DNA of 64,000 nt from DASSUW01 sp963811895 (GTDB taxonomy: Bacteria > Actinomycetota > Thermoleophilia > Solirubrobacterales > Solirubrobacteraceae), in NCBI GenBank assembly GCA_963811895.1, contig CAWETE010000010.1, positions 248,001 to 312,000 of the forward strand. The letters are read 5' to 3'. A program made the position numbers and the translations under genes. The notes under the pieces were generated by a model, which saw only the letters and a list, made by a program, of their open reading frames with translations, did not search any database and was not told the origin of the DNA. Below are positions 52,133 to 61,297 of the stretch, in pieces; positions within the stretch are counted from its first letter, which is position 1, and each line of letters starts with the position of its first letter.

Positions 52133-52516
52133 TCAGGCTCGTGCGCTAGGCCGCCAGGTGGCCATGATGTCGCGCATCGAGATGATGCCCTGGACCTCGC
52201 CGCCGCTGACCACGACGAGGTGACGGAAGCCGCCGCGCGCCATCGCGTCGGCGGCCTTCTCCAGATCCCAGTCGGCGTCGGCGAAGGCCGCGTTGGCCGT
52301 CAGGTGCTCCCCGACCGTCTCCTGGTCCGGGTCCTGGCCGGCGCCGAGCGAACGCACGATGTCGCGCTCGCTGACGATCCCGGGGCCGGGCTGCTCGGGG
52401 TCGAAGATCACGGCCGACCCGACGTTGTGCTCGCTCAGGAAGCGTGCGGCGTCGCGCAGGGTCCGCCCCGGCGTGATCGTCAGGACCTCCTGGGTCATCG
52501 CGTCTCGTACCTTCAC
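52133..52516 (-). CDS. CBS-domain pair protein
   Basis: The GTG at 52516 gives 127 residues made of two CBS motifs: AMTQEVLTITPGRTLRDAAR with GIVSERDIVRSL, and ADWDLEKAADAMARGGFRHL with GIISMRDIMATW. CBS pairs bind adenosyl nucleotides and act as energy sensors, usually attached to another protein. This is a stand-alone copy. It is convergent with the Rpf-like gene and divergent from the racemase gene. Confidence 0.9.
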   Translation of the reverse strand: MKVRDAMTQEVLTITPGRTLRDAARFLSEHNVGSAVIFDPEQPGPGIVSERDIVRSLGAGQDPDQETVGEHLTANAAFADADWDLEKAADAMARGGFRHLVVVSGGEVQGIISMRDIMATWRPSARA

Positions 52517-52563
52517 GCCCGCTCCCCTTCGGCGACAGTGCTGGGCGCGAAGATACTCCGCTC

Positions 52564-53511
52564 ATGGAACTTGTGACGACCGACTACCACACCGCGGGCG
52601 AGCCGTTCCGCATCGTCACAGGCGGCGCGCCCGAGATCCCGGGCGCCACCGTGCGCGAGCGGCGCGAGCACGCGCGCGGCAGCGCCGAGGTGGACGCCGT
52701 GCGCCGCCTGCTGTGCCACGAGCCGCGCGGGCACGCGGACATGTACGGCTGCTTCCCGGTCCCGGCCGACGACGCCGGCGCCGACTTCGGCGTGCTGTTC
52801 TGGCACAAGGACGGCTACTCGACCGCGTGCGGGCACGGCACGATCGCGCTCGGCGCGTGGGCGGTGGAGTCGGGGCGGATCGCGTGCGAGCCCGACGGCG
52901 AGGCGGCGGTGACGATCGACGTGCCGTCCGGGCGCGTCGTGGCGCGGGTGCGCTGCGCGGGCGGGGCGGTCGCGTCGGTGACGTTCCGCAACGTGCCGGC
53001 CTACGTGATCGCGCGCGGCGTGGAGGCGGCGGGCGTACGCGTGGACGTCGCGTACGGCGGGGCCATCTACGCCAGCGTGGCGGCCGCCGACCTCGGGCTC
53101 GAGGTCGTGCCCGAGCGACTGGACGAGCTGATCGCCGCGGGGCGCGAGGTCAAGCGCGCGCTCGAGGGCACCGAGGTGGCGCGCCACGCCGACGAGCGCC
53201 TCTCGGGCATCTACGGCACGATCCTCTACGACGAGCTGGCCGAGGGGCACCAGCGCAACGTCACGGTGTTCGCCGACGGCGAGGTCGACCGCTCGCCGTG
53301 CGGCTCCGGGACCTCGGCCCGCCTCGCGCTGCTCGACCGCGATCTGCCGCGCCACGAGTCGATCGTCGGCACCACGTTCTCCGGCCGCATCGTCGAGCGG
53401 ACCGCGGAGGGCGTGATCACCGAGATCGAGGGGACGTCCTACCGGACCGGCGAGCACCGCTTCGTGCTCGACCCGCGCGACGAGCTCGGCACCGGGTTCG
53501 TGCTGCGATGA
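52564..53511 (+). CDS. Proline racemase/hydroxyproline epimerase family
   Basis: This 315-residue protein starts MELVTTDYHTAGEPFRIVTG, the family start HTxGEP. Both catalytic cysteines are present: Cys89 in STACGHGT and Cys246 in DRSPCGSGTSA. Enzymes with two cysteines are racemases or epimerases (proline, 4-hydroxyproline), whereas trans-3-hydroxyproline dehydratases have Thr in place of the first or second. The overlap with an ornithine-cyclodeaminase-family gene points to hydroxyproline breakdown. Confidence 0.9.
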   Translation: MELVTTDYHTAGEPFRIVTGGAPEIPGATVRERREHARGSAEVDAVRRLLCHEPRGHADMYGCFPVPADDAGADFGVLFWHKDGYSTACGHGTIALGAWAVESGRIACEPDGEAAVTIDVPSGRVVARVRCAGGAVASVTFRNVPAYVIARGVEAAGVRVDVAYGGAIYASVAAADLGLEVVPERLDELIAAGREVKRALEGTEVARHADERLSGIYGTILYDELAEGHQRNVTVFADGEVDRSPCGSGTSARLALLDRDLPRHESIVGTTFSGRIVERTAEGVITEIEGTSYRTGEHRFVLDPRDELGTGFVLR

Positions 53512-54317
53512 GGTTCCTCGACGGTTCCGGGCTGTCGTTCGGCGCGGCCGCCGACGCGCTCGAGGCGGCGCTGGAGGCCGGTCTGGACCCGGAGGCGCAG
53601 CCCGCGCGCACGATCCTGCCGGCCGGCGAGGGCGAGCTGCTGGTCATGCCGGCCGCGTTCGGGCCGGTGGCGGCGGTCAAGCTCGTCACCGTCGGCCCGG
53701 CCGAGCCGCGCGTCCAGGGCATCTGCGTGGTCTTCGACGCCGCCACGCTGGCGCCCGTGGCGCTCGTCGACGGCATCGCCCTCACGAACCTGCGCACGGC
53801 CGCCGTGTCGCTCCTCGCGGTGCGCCGCCTGGCCGTGCCGGACCCGCGGCGCGCCGTGATCTTCGGCCGCGGCCCGCAGGCCCACGCCCACGCCGACGCA
53901 CTCGCGATCGACGACACCGTGCTGCTCGGCCGCGACGACCCGCGCCGCGACGAGCTGGTGGCCGCCGCCGACGTGATCTGTTGCTGCACCACCGCACGCG
54001 AGCCGCTGTTCGACGGCTCGCTCGTCGCCGACCACGCGTGCGTGGTGGCCATCGGCTCGCACGAGCCGGCGGCGCGCGAGACCGACGACCGGCTGGCACG
54101 GCGCGCCACCGTCGTCGTCGAGTCGCGCGCCTCGGCGCTGCGCGAGGCCGGCGACGTGATCGCCGCAGGCCTGGGACCGGACGACCTCGTCACGCTGCGC
54201 GAGCTGGTCGCCGGCGCCGAGATCCCGCCCGGGCCGCGGCTGTTCAAGAGCACCGGGATGGCATGGGAGGACGCGGTCGTGGCCGGCGCTACGCTGGCCG
54301 CCGATGGACCTCCGTAG
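53508..54317 (+). CDS. Ornithine cyclodeaminase/mu-crystallin family protein
   Basis: This 269-residue protein starts MRFLDGSGLSFGAAADALEA. Family blocks are LTNLRTAAVSLLAVRRLAVP and AVIFGRGPQAHAHADALAI. The cofactor loop is FGRGPQA instead of the usual GxGxQA. It is about 50 residues shorter than typical members. Relatives reduce pyrroline-2-carboxylate to proline in hydroxyproline pathways, which fits the racemase next door; ornithine cyclodeaminase activity is less likely. Confidence 0.85.
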   Translation: MRFLDGSGLSFGAAADALEAALEAGLDPEAQPARTILPAGEGELLVMPAAFGPVAAVKLVTVGPAEPRVQGICVVFDAATLAPVALVDGIALTNLRTAAVSLLAVRRLAVPDPRRAVIFGRGPQAHAHADALAIDDTVLLGRDDPRRDELVAAADVICCCTTAREPLFDGSLVADHACVVAIGSHEPAARETDDRLARRATVVVESRASALREAGDVIAAGLGPDDLVTLRELVAGAEIPPGPRLFKSTGMAWEDAVVAGATLAADGPP

Positions 54318-55017
54318 GCTGGTCGGCAGGGCCCTGGTCGGCGGACTGTGCGTGTCCGGCGCCGTCGCCGTGATCGCGCTGCTCAGCGGCTCGTTCGACG
54401 AGATCCACTGGCGCGTCGTCGGGACCAGCCTCGGCTTCAGCGTCTTCACCTGCACCGCGGCGGCGGGCGCCGGCCTGCGCGACCGCTCGGACGAGCGCCT
54501 GCGCGCGCTCGGGCTCGCGACGATCGCGGCGTCGATTGCGGCGCTCGTCACGCTCATCGGCGGGCTCTGGATCGACGACGTCGATTGGCTGTGGCAGGCC
54601 TTCGGGGTGACCGGCCTCGCCGCGCTGTGGACCTCGCACGCGTCGCTCATGCTCGGCGCGCTGCGGCCGGCCGACTCGCCCGCCGTGCGAAGACTGAGTC
54701 AGGTCTCCGCGGTCACGCTCGGCATCGAGACGTTCGCCGGCGTCGGCGCGATCCTCGGTATGGACGTCGGCGAGGGCATCAACGTGCTCGCGGCGCTGAT
54801 CGTCGTGACGGTGGTGACGACGGTGCTGGCGCCGCTCCTGCGACGGATGCGCAGCACTCCGACGCCCTCGCAGGCGGCCGTCGCGGTGGGGCGCGGGAGC
54901 GGCTTCGCCGCCGAGGTGGCGCAGAGCGCCCAGCGGCTCTCGACGATGGACCTGCCGGCGCCCGCGCAGGCCGAGGTCGACCACCTGCGCCGCCTCGCGC
55001 GCGACGCCGGCGCCTAG
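54304..55017 (+). CDS. Hypothetical membrane protein
   Basis: This 237-residue protein has about six membrane helices between residues 5 and 175 and a soluble C-terminal tail of about 55 residues (QAAVAVGRGSGFAAEVAQSA). It overlaps the OCD-family gene by 14 bases. I recognise no family. It is convergent with the acyltransferase gene, overlapping by 4 bases. Confidence 0.65.
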   Translation: MDLRRLVGRALVGGLCVSGAVAVIALLSGSFDEIHWRVVGTSLGFSVFTCTAAAGAGLRDRSDERLRALGLATIAASIAALVTLIGGLWIDDVDWLWQAFGVTGLAALWTSHASLMLGALRPADSPAVRRLSQVSAVTLGIETFAGVGAILGMDVGEGINVLAALIVVTVVTTVLAPLLRRMRSTPTPSQAAVAVGRGSGFAAEVAQSAQRLSTMDLPAPAQAEVDHLRRLARDAGA

Positions 55018-55682
55018 TCCCAGCGCAGAGTCTCGGGCTCCGGCCGCATGCGCAGCAGCCGGGCCGGCGCGCCGGCCACCACGGCGTTGTCGGGGACGGC
55101 CTTGGTCACCACGGTCGAGGTTCCGACGATCGCGTTGTTGCCGACCGTGGCGCCGCGCAGGATGCACGCGCCGTAGCCGATCCAGCAGTTGTGGCCGACG
55201 CGCACGTCGCGCTTGTAGATGCCCTGGAGGCGGATCGGGCGCTCGGTCTCGACGACGCCGTGGTCGAAGTCGATCAGCATCACGCGGTCGGCGACGACGC
55301 ACTCGCGGCCGATCGAGACGTGCTGGAAGGCCGAGATCGTGCACTCCTGGCCGAGCACCGTCTTGGCGCCGATCTCGGCCTCGCCCTCGTGCACGCGGAT
55401 CTTGGTGCCGTGGCCGATCCACGACCAGCGGCCCAGCCGCAGCACCGCGTCGCGCCCGATCTCGAGCTTCACGCCCGGGCCGACGAAGCAGATCCCGTCG
55501 GTCTGCAGCCGGCGCCCCCAGCGCAGCTTCAGCCACACCCACCGCAACAGCAGCCGCGCGTACTTGTGGTTGAGCATCCCGTGCGCGCGAAGGAAGCGCA
55601 GCAGGGCCAGCGGGCCGCCGTGGAGCGGCTCCGGCGCGCCGCGGACATGGAGGGGAGTTGGCGGCTTGGCGACCGTCGCCAT
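55014..55682 (-). CDS. Left-handed beta-helix acyltransferase
   Basis: This 222-residue protein has hexapeptide repeats from about 65 to 205: DGICFVGPGVKLEIGRDAVL, KTVLGQECTISAFQHVSIGR and GHNCWIGYGACILRGATVGN, closing with GTSTVVTKAVPDNAVVAGAP. The family transfers acetyl or other acyl groups to sugars or antibiotics. The last block (VPDNAVVAGAPAR) is typical of WbbJ-like O-acetyltransferases. Confidence 0.9.
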   Translation of the reverse strand: MATVAKPPTPLHVRGAPEPLHGGPLALLRFLRAHGMLNHKYARLLLRWVWLKLRWGRRLQTDGICFVGPGVKLEIGRDAVLRLGRWSWIGHGTKIRVHEGEAEIGAKTVLGQECTISAFQHVSIGRECVVADRVMLIDFDHGVVETERPIRLQGIYKRDVRVGHNCWIGYGACILRGATVGNNAIVGTSTVVTKAVPDNAVVAGAPARLLRMRPEPETLRWD

Positions 55683-55708
55683 GGGCCTCTGATCGTATCC
55701 TCGCCACG

Positions 55709-56704
55709 ATGGCCGATCCGAAGCCCACCCTCGCCGAGCGCCTGCTGGCGGGCGACAAGCGCGCGCTGGCGCGCGGGATCTCGCTGGTCGAGGACGACGA
55801 TCCCGAGGGCTGGGACCTCGTCCGCGAGGTCTACCCGCACACCGGCAAGGCCGCCGTGGTCGGCTTCACCGGGCCGCCGGGCGCGGGCAAGTCGACGCTC
55901 ATCGGCGCGCTGATCAAGCACCAGCGCGCGCTCGAGCGCGAGATCGCCGTGCTGTCGATCGACCCCAGCTCGCCGTTCCGCGGCGGCGCGCTGCTGGGCG
56001 ACCGCATCCGCCTGTCCGACCACTTCCTCGACCCGGGCGTGTTCATCCGCTCGATGGCCACGCGCGGCGCGCTCGGCGGCCTCGCCGAGGCGGCTCTGCA
56101 GACCGCGCTGCTGATGGACGCCGCCGGCAAGGACGACGTGTTCCTGGAGACGGTCGGCGTCGGCCAGGCCGAGGTCGACGTGATCGACCATGCCGACTCG
56201 GTCGTGCTCGTGCTGATCCCCGGGTCGGGCGACTCGATCCAGGCGCTCAAGGCCGGCGTGATGGAGATCCCGGACATCATCGTCGTCAACAAGTCCGACC
56301 ACCCGCTGACCGACACGATGGTGCGCGAGATCCGCGGCGTGCTGTCGCTCGGGCCGCAGGAGGGCTGGCGCGTGCCGATCATCAAGACCGAGGCGGTCCG
56401 CGGCACCGGGATCGAGGAGCTCGCCGAGAAGATCGCCGAGCACCGCGCGCACGTCGAGGCGGAGGGCACGCTGTCCGAGCGCCGGCGCCGCAACCTGATG
56501 AGCGAGGTGCTGGGACTGGCCACCATGCGCCTGCGGCGGGCGCTGGAGGCGACGCTGCGCGAGGACCCCGAGGTGGCGGAGCTGCTCGACGAGGTCGTGG
56601 CGCGGCGGCTGGATCCCGCCAGCGCCGCCAGCGCGATCCTCGCCCGCGGGGCGGTCGAGGCCGGCGATGCCGCCCGGCCCGACCAGCGCACGCGACTAGG
56701 CTGA
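55709..56704 (+). CDS. meaB: MeaB/ArgK-family GTPase
   Basis: From the ATG at 55709 this is a 331-residue G3E GTPase. Walker A is GPPGAGKST at 54-62. The family blocks LSIDPSSPFRGGALLGDRIR, FIRSMATRGALGGLA, ETVGVGQAEVD and VVNKSD are all present. MeaB loads and protects the B12 cofactor of methylmalonyl-CoA mutase. No mutase gene lies in this window, so its partner is elsewhere. Confidence 0.93.
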   Translation: MADPKPTLAERLLAGDKRALARGISLVEDDDPEGWDLVREVYPHTGKAAVVGFTGPPGAGKSTLIGALIKHQRALEREIAVLSIDPSSPFRGGALLGDRIRLSDHFLDPGVFIRSMATRGALGGLAEAALQTALLMDAAGKDDVFLETVGVGQAEVDVIDHADSVVLVLIPGSGDSIQALKAGVMEIPDIIVVNKSDHPLTDTMVREIRGVLSLGPQEGWRVPIIKTEAVRGTGIEELAEKIAEHRAHVEAEGTLSERRRRNLMSEVLGLATMRLRRALEATLREDPEVAELLDEVVARRLDPASAASAILARGAVEAGDAARPDQRTRLG

Positions 56705-56708
56705 TCAT

Positions 56709-57148
56709 GTGCGGTACCTGCTGCCGATCGTGCTCGTCGCGGCCGTGGCGCTGGCCGTCCTGGTGATCGCGATCGCGGCGAGGCGCCCCGCGCGACGCCA
56801 GCGCCGACGGCGACGCCGGAGCCGGTCAAGGTCGAGGTCCGTGCCAGGCCGGTGCCCGACGTCCGCCGCTCGCGCTGCCCGGAGGACGTGCCCGGCTGCC
56901 GCGCCGTGCGCGGCACCGTGCTCTACGTCGAGAGCGTCGACCCGGACGGCGACGGCGACCTGCACGTCGTGCTCGAAGGCGGCTCGATCACACTGCCGGG
57001 CATGACGGCGATCGACATCGCGCCCGACCTGCGCCCGCGGCGCGACCCGCGCGTCGGCGACCGCGTGAGCGCCGCCGGCCCGGTCCAGACCGGCTCCTAC
57101 GGGCAGGACCAGATCCACGCGCTCGTGCTCCGCGTCGGCCGGCGCTGA
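56709..57148 (+). CDS. Membrane-anchored OB-like small protein, frame broken near 56795
   Basis: The GTG at 56709 gives an N-terminal membrane anchor (RYLLPIVLVAAVALAVLVIA). A slip in the repetitive stretch GCGCCCCGCGCGACG leads into a proline-rich linker (ATPAPTATPEPVKVEV) and a beta-rich domain with CPEDVPGCRAVRGTVLYVES, ending at 57148. Two surplus bases of a CG repeat, or one missing base, would explain it. The function is unknown. It overlaps the next ATG by one base. Confidence 0.6.
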
Positions 57149-58344
57149 TGCGCAACTGGGCGGGCAACTACGAGTACCGGGCGCGGACGGTGCACCGCCC
57201 GGGGTCGGTCGAGGAGCTGCGGGAGATCGTGTCGCGCGCCCCGCGCATCCGCGCGATCGGCTCGCGCCACTCGTTCACCGACATCGGCGACTCCGACGAG
57301 CTCGTCGCGCTCGACGGCCTGCCGGGCGAGATCGAGGTCGGCGACGGGACCGTGACGGTGCCCGGCCACCTGCGCTACGGCGACGTCGCCGAGCGCCTGA
57401 AGGCCGAAGGGCTGGCGCTGCACAACCTGGGCTCGCTGCCGCACATCTCGGTCGCGGGCGCGATCGCCACCGCCACCCACGGCTCCGGGACCGGCAACCT
57501 CGCGACCGCGGTCGCCGGGCTGGAGCTGGTGACCTCGAGCGGCGAGCTGGTCACCGCCCGCCGCGGCGATCCGGACTTCGACGGCATGGTCGTCTCGCTC
57601 GGCGCCCTCGGTGTGGTGACGCGCGTGACGCTGGACGCCGAGCCCGCCTACGAGATCCGCCAGCGCGTGTTCGAGGGCCTGCCCTGGGACGCCGTGCCGG
57701 ACGCGTTCGGCGCGGCCTACAGCGTCAGCGTCTTCACGCGCTGGGACGAGACCGCGGACCAGGTGTGGGTCAAGTCGCGCGGCGAGCCGCCCGCCGAGCT
57801 GGACGGCGCGCGGCCGGCGGAGGCCGACGTCCATCCGCTCCCGGGCATGGACCCCGTCCACGCCACGCGCCAGCTCGGCGTGCCCGGCGCGTGGTCGGAC
57901 CGCCTGCCGCACTTCCGGATGGAGTTCACGCCCAGCGCGGGCGAGGAGATCCAGAGCGAGTACCTCGTCCCGCGCGAGCACGCCGTCGCCGCGATCGAGG
58001 CGGTCCGAGCGCTCGGCGACGCGCTGCGGCCCGCCCTCCAGATCGCCGAGATCCGCACGGTCGACGCCGACTCGCTGTGGCTGAGCCCGCAGTACGGGCA
58101 GGACACGATCGGCTTCCACTTCACCTGGAAGCGCGAGCCCGAGCTGGTCGGCCGGCTCGCCGGCGCGCTCGAGGTCGCGCTGTCGCCCTTCGCACCGCGG
58201 CCGCACTGGGGCAAGGTGTTCCTGGCCGGGTCGGCCACGATGGCCGACCGCTACGAGCGCCTACCGGACTTCGCGCGGCTGACCGAGCGACTCGACCCGC
58301 GCGGCGCGTTCCGCAACGACTGGCTCGAGCGTCACGTGCTCTAG
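57148..58344 (+). CDS. FAD-dependent alditol/sugar-1,4-lactone oxidase
   Basis: This 398-residue protein of the VAO/GlcD fold starts MRNWAGNYEYRARTVHRPGS. His41 in GSRHSFTDIG is the usual site of covalent FAD attachment. LPHISVAGAIATATHGSG and HWGKVF near the C terminus complete the alditol oxidase (AldO/xylitol oxidase) pattern. It oxidises polyols or aldonolactones with O2, making H2O2. The aldonolactone oxidase reading is the main alternative. Confidence 0.9.
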   Translation: MRNWAGNYEYRARTVHRPGSVEELREIVSRAPRIRAIGSRHSFTDIGDSDELVALDGLPGEIEVGDGTVTVPGHLRYGDVAERLKAEGLALHNLGSLPHISVAGAIATATHGSGTGNLATAVAGLELVTSSGELVTARRGDPDFDGMVVSLGALGVVTRVTLDAEPAYEIRQRVFEGLPWDAVPDAFGAAYSVSVFTRWDETADQVWVKSRGEPPAELDGARPAEADVHPLPGMDPVHATRQLGVPGAWSDRLPHFRMEFTPSAGEEIQSEYLVPREHAVAAIEAVRALGDALRPALQIAEIRTVDADSLWLSPQYGQDTIGFHFTWKREPELVGRLAGALEVALSPFAPRPHWGKVFLAGSATMADRYERLPDFARLTERLDPRGAFRNDWLERHVL

Positions 58345-59393
58345 ATCAGCTGCCAGGCGCTGATCGCCAGCGTGACCGCGCCGAGCACGGCGCCGGTGCG
58401 CGGCGCGCGGCGAAGGCCCCAGGCGATCAGGGCGCCGGCCACCGGCAGGGCCGGGATCAGGTGACGGGCCGCGAACGGCTCGGTGTCGATCGTCGCCACC
58501 AGGAACGTCGCGACCAGCAGCACGGCGGCGAACACGGTCAGTGCGAGCCCGGCCGCCGCCTCGGCGCCCGCCCACTCCGGGACCACGCGCGCGAGATCCT
58601 CGCGCCGCGAGCGCAGCAGCAGCCAGGCGGCGAACGGCACGAAGGCGAAGATCGGCGCCCACCGCAGCAGGCCCGCGGAGGGGTCGAGCCAGAGGGTCAG
58701 CAGCCGCGGCACGCGCTCCAGGTACTCGCCGAGCGTCTCGGCGCCGGTGGGCGAGACGCCCGAGGGAAGCTCCGACCACGGCGTGAGGCCGCCGTAGAGG
58801 CGCTCGTTGAGCGTCGCGTAGAGGACGAGCGAGGCGACGGCCAGCTCGACCGCGATCAGCCCCATCGTTCCGCGCCGCCCGCGGTGGCACCACAGGTACA
58901 GCGCGACGGCGACCGGCGCCGCGGGGACCACGTAGAGCGGATCGAGCCACGGCAGCACGCCGAGCATCGCCGCCGCCGCGAAGACGGGCGCCGGCCGCGG
59001 CGCCTCGCGCGCGGTCACCGCGCACAGCGTCGCGCCCGCGAGCAGCGTGGCGGCGGTCGCGCCCGGCAGGATCGTCCCGGCGTAGGCGACGGCCGGCGCC
59101 GACAGGCCCGCCAGCCCCGCCCCGAAGCTCGCGTAGGGCTCGGGCACGATCCGCCGCGCCACCAGCGCCGCCAGCACGAAGCCGAGCGCCGCGACGCCCG
59201 CCAGCACGACCCCGGCGGCGCCCTCGCCGAACGGCGCGATCAGGAGCGGGAAGCCGAGGCCGAGCGGCGAGCGGACGATCTCGTCCCCCAGCGCGCCGGC
59301 GATCCGCAGGTACTCGTGCTCCTCCGCGCCCAGAGGCTCGCCGCCGATCAGATAGACGGCGAACAGCAGCAGCCAGAGCGCGAACAGCCTCAC
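58341..59393 (-). CDS. Polytopic membrane protein, possible GT-C glycosyltransferase
   Basis: The GTG at 59393 overlaps the acyl-CoA dehydrogenase stop and gives 350 residues with about nine membrane helices. The first outside loop has an acidic motif (GAEEHEYLRIAGAL), as GT-C enzymes have after helix 1, and FAARHLIPALPVAGALIAWG near the end is like the dolichyl-mannosyl-type RHxxPxxP end. No DxD is seen. A glycosyltransferase role is possible but unproven. Confidence 0.6.
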   Translation of the reverse strand: MRLFALWLLLFAVYLIGGEPLGAEEHEYLRIAGALGDEIVRSPLGLGFPLLIAPFGEGAAGVVLAGVAALGFVLAALVARRIVPEPYASFGAGLAGLSAPAVAYAGTILPGATAATLLAGATLCAVTAREAPRPAPVFAAAAMLGVLPWLDPLYVVPAAPVAVALYLWCHRGRRGTMGLIAVELAVASLVLYATLNERLYGGLTPWSELPSGVSPTGAETLGEYLERVPRLLTLWLDPSAGLLRWAPIFAFVPFAAWLLLRSRREDLARVVPEWAGAEAAAGLALTVFAAVLLVATFLVATIDTEPFAARHLIPALPVAGALIAWGLRRAPRTGAVLGAVTLAISAWQLI

Positions 59394-60523
59394 GCGCCGA
59401 GCGCGCGGGCGATCACCATCTGCTGGACCTCGTCGGTGCCCTCGCCGATGGTGAGGATCTTGGCGTCGCGGTAGAAGCGGCACACCGGGTACTCCTCGAT
59501 GTAGCCGTAGCCGCCGTGGATCTGGACCGCCTCCTCGGCGGAGCGCACCGCGAGCCGGCCGGTCTTGAGCTTGGCCTGTGCCGCCGTGAGCGTGAAGTTG
59601 CGGCCGGCGTCCTTCAGCAGCGCCGCCTTGTAGGTCAGCAGCCGCGCGGCCTCGATCTCGGTCGACATGTCGGCGAGCTTGGCCTGGATCGCCTGGTACT
59701 TGGAGATCGGCTTGCCGAACGCCTTGCGCTCCTTCGCGTAGGCCAGCGCCTGATCGAGCGCGCCCTGCGCGAGCCCGACGCCCATGGCCGCCACCCCGAT
59801 GCGCCCGATGTCGAGCACGCGCAGGAACTGCTTGAAGCCCGCGCCCTGCGGCCCGATCAGGTGGTCCTCCGGCACGCGGCAGTCGGTGAAGGTCAGCGGC
59901 CGCGTGTCGGAAGCGTTCCAGCCCATCTTGCGGTACGGCTCGCCCTGCTCGTAGCCCGGCGTGCCGTTCGGCACCAGCAGGTTGGAGATCTCGTCGTCGC
60001 CGGTGCGGGCGGTGATCACGACCATGCCCGAGATGTCGGTGCCGGCGTTGGTGATGAACTGCTTGGCGCCGTTGATCACCCACTCGCCGTCCTCGAGCTT
60101 CGCGCGGGTGCGCACGTTGCCGGCGTCCGAGCCGGCCTCCGGCTCGGTCAGCCCGAAGGCGCCCAGCTTGCGGCCCGCGGTCAGCTCCGGCATCCAGTCC
60201 TGCTTCTGCTGCTCGGAGCCGAACAGGTAGACCGGCTGCGTGCCGAGCGAGGTGTGCGCGCAGAGCGTGATCGCCACCGAGGAGTCGATCCGCGTCAGCT
60301 CCTCGACGGCGATCGCGTAGGCCAGCGAGTCGCCGCCGCCGCCGCCGTACTCCTCCGGGAACGGGATGCCCATCAGCCCCAGCTCGCCGAGCTTGGCGAC
60401 GATCTCGTACGGGAAGCGCTTCTCGCGGTCGAGCTCCTCGGCGACCGGCGCGATCTCCTGCTCGGCGAAGTCGCGCACGGTGCTGCGGATGAGGTCGTGG
60501 TCAGGCGAGAGGTCGAAGTCCAT
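59390..60523 (-). CDS. Acyl-CoA dehydrogenase
   Basis: This 377-residue protein starts MDFDLSPDHDLIRSTVRDFA. FAD and substrate blocks are FGLTEPEAGSDAGNVRT and YAKERKAFGKPISKYQAIQ. The catalytic base is Glu361 in IGEGTDEVQQ, the position used by short-chain and butyryl-type enzymes. It oxidises acyl-CoA at the alpha-beta position. No electron-transfer flavoprotein gene is nearby. Confidence 0.95.
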   Translation of the reverse strand: MDFDLSPDHDLIRSTVRDFAEQEIAPVAEELDREKRFPYEIVAKLGELGLMGIPFPEEYGGGGGDSLAYAIAVEELTRIDSSVAITLCAHTSLGTQPVYLFGSEQQKQDWMPELTAGRKLGAFGLTEPEAGSDAGNVRTRAKLEDGEWVINGAKQFITNAGTDISGMVVITARTGDDEISNLLVPNGTPGYEQGEPYRKMGWNASDTRPLTFTDCRVPEDHLIGPQGAGFKQFLRVLDIGRIGVAAMGVGLAQGALDQALAYAKERKAFGKPISKYQAIQAKLADMSTEIEAARLLTYKAALLKDAGRNFTLTAAQAKLKTGRLAVRSAEEAVQIHGGYGYIEEYPVCRFYRDAKILTIGEGTDEVQQMVIARALGA

Positions 60524-60562
60524 GGCCGACGATTCTGACGCGACTGCTTCACTTCCCGACTC

Positions 60563-61297
60563 ATGACGGAGCTCGAGGCCCTCGCCGTGCTGGTCGCGGG
60601 AGCCGTGGCCGGCGCAGTGAACACGGTCGTCGGCTCCGGCTCGCTGATCACCTTCCCGACCCTGCTGGCGGTCGGCTTCTCGCCCGTCACGGCCAACGTC
60701 TCGAACTGCGTCGGGCTCGTGCCCGGCGGCGTGGCGGGCTCGTTCGGGTACCGGCGCGAGCTGCGCGGCCAGTGGCGCCGCCTCGGGATCCTCGCCATCG
60801 GGACCACGATCGGCGCCGTGATCGGCGGCATCCTGCTGCTCGAGCTGCCCGACGCGGTGTTCGACGCGATCGTGCCGGCGCTGATCCTCCTCGCCGTCGC
60901 CCTGATGGCCCTGCGGCCCTCGCCCAAGCTCCACGAGGGGGGCGACAACATGCCGGCCGGCGTGGCCTCGTCGTTCGCCGTCGGCATCTACGGCGGCTAC
61001 TTCGGCGCCGCCCAGGGGATCATCCTGATGTCGCTCCTGCGTCTGTCGTTCGCGGAGAACCTCCAGGTCCTCAACGCGATGAAGAACGTGCTGGCGGGCG
61101 TCGCGAACGCCGTCGCCGGCCTGCTCTTCATCATCGTCGCCGACGTCGCGTGGGACGCCGCGGCGCTGATCGCCGCCGGCTCGACCGTCGGCTCGCTGGT
61201 CGCCGCGCGCTACGGCCGGAGGATCCCTCCCGAGATCCTCCGGCGCGTGGTCATCGTCTACGGGACGATCGTGGCGATCGTCCTCATCATCACCTGA
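60563..61297 (+). CDS. TauE/SafE-family membrane transporter
   Basis: This 244-residue protein has about eight membrane helices. VAGAVNTVVGSGSLITFPTL and GIYGGYFGAAQGIILMSLLR are the two family repeats. Members export sulfonates or organic anions; the substrate is unknown. It is divergent from the acyl-CoA dehydrogenase and overlaps the convergent protease gene by 8 bases. Confidence 0.9.
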   Translation: MTELEALAVLVAGAVAGAVNTVVGSGSLITFPTLLAVGFSPVTANVSNCVGLVPGGVAGSFGYRRELRGQWRRLGILAIGTTIGAVIGGILLLELPDAVFDAIVPALILLAVALMALRPSPKLHEGGDNMPAGVASSFAVGIYGGYFGAAQGIILMSLLRLSFAENLQVLNAMKNVLAGVANAVAGLLFIIVADVAWDAAALIAAGSTVGSLVAARYGRRIPPEILRRVVIVYGTIVAIVLIIT

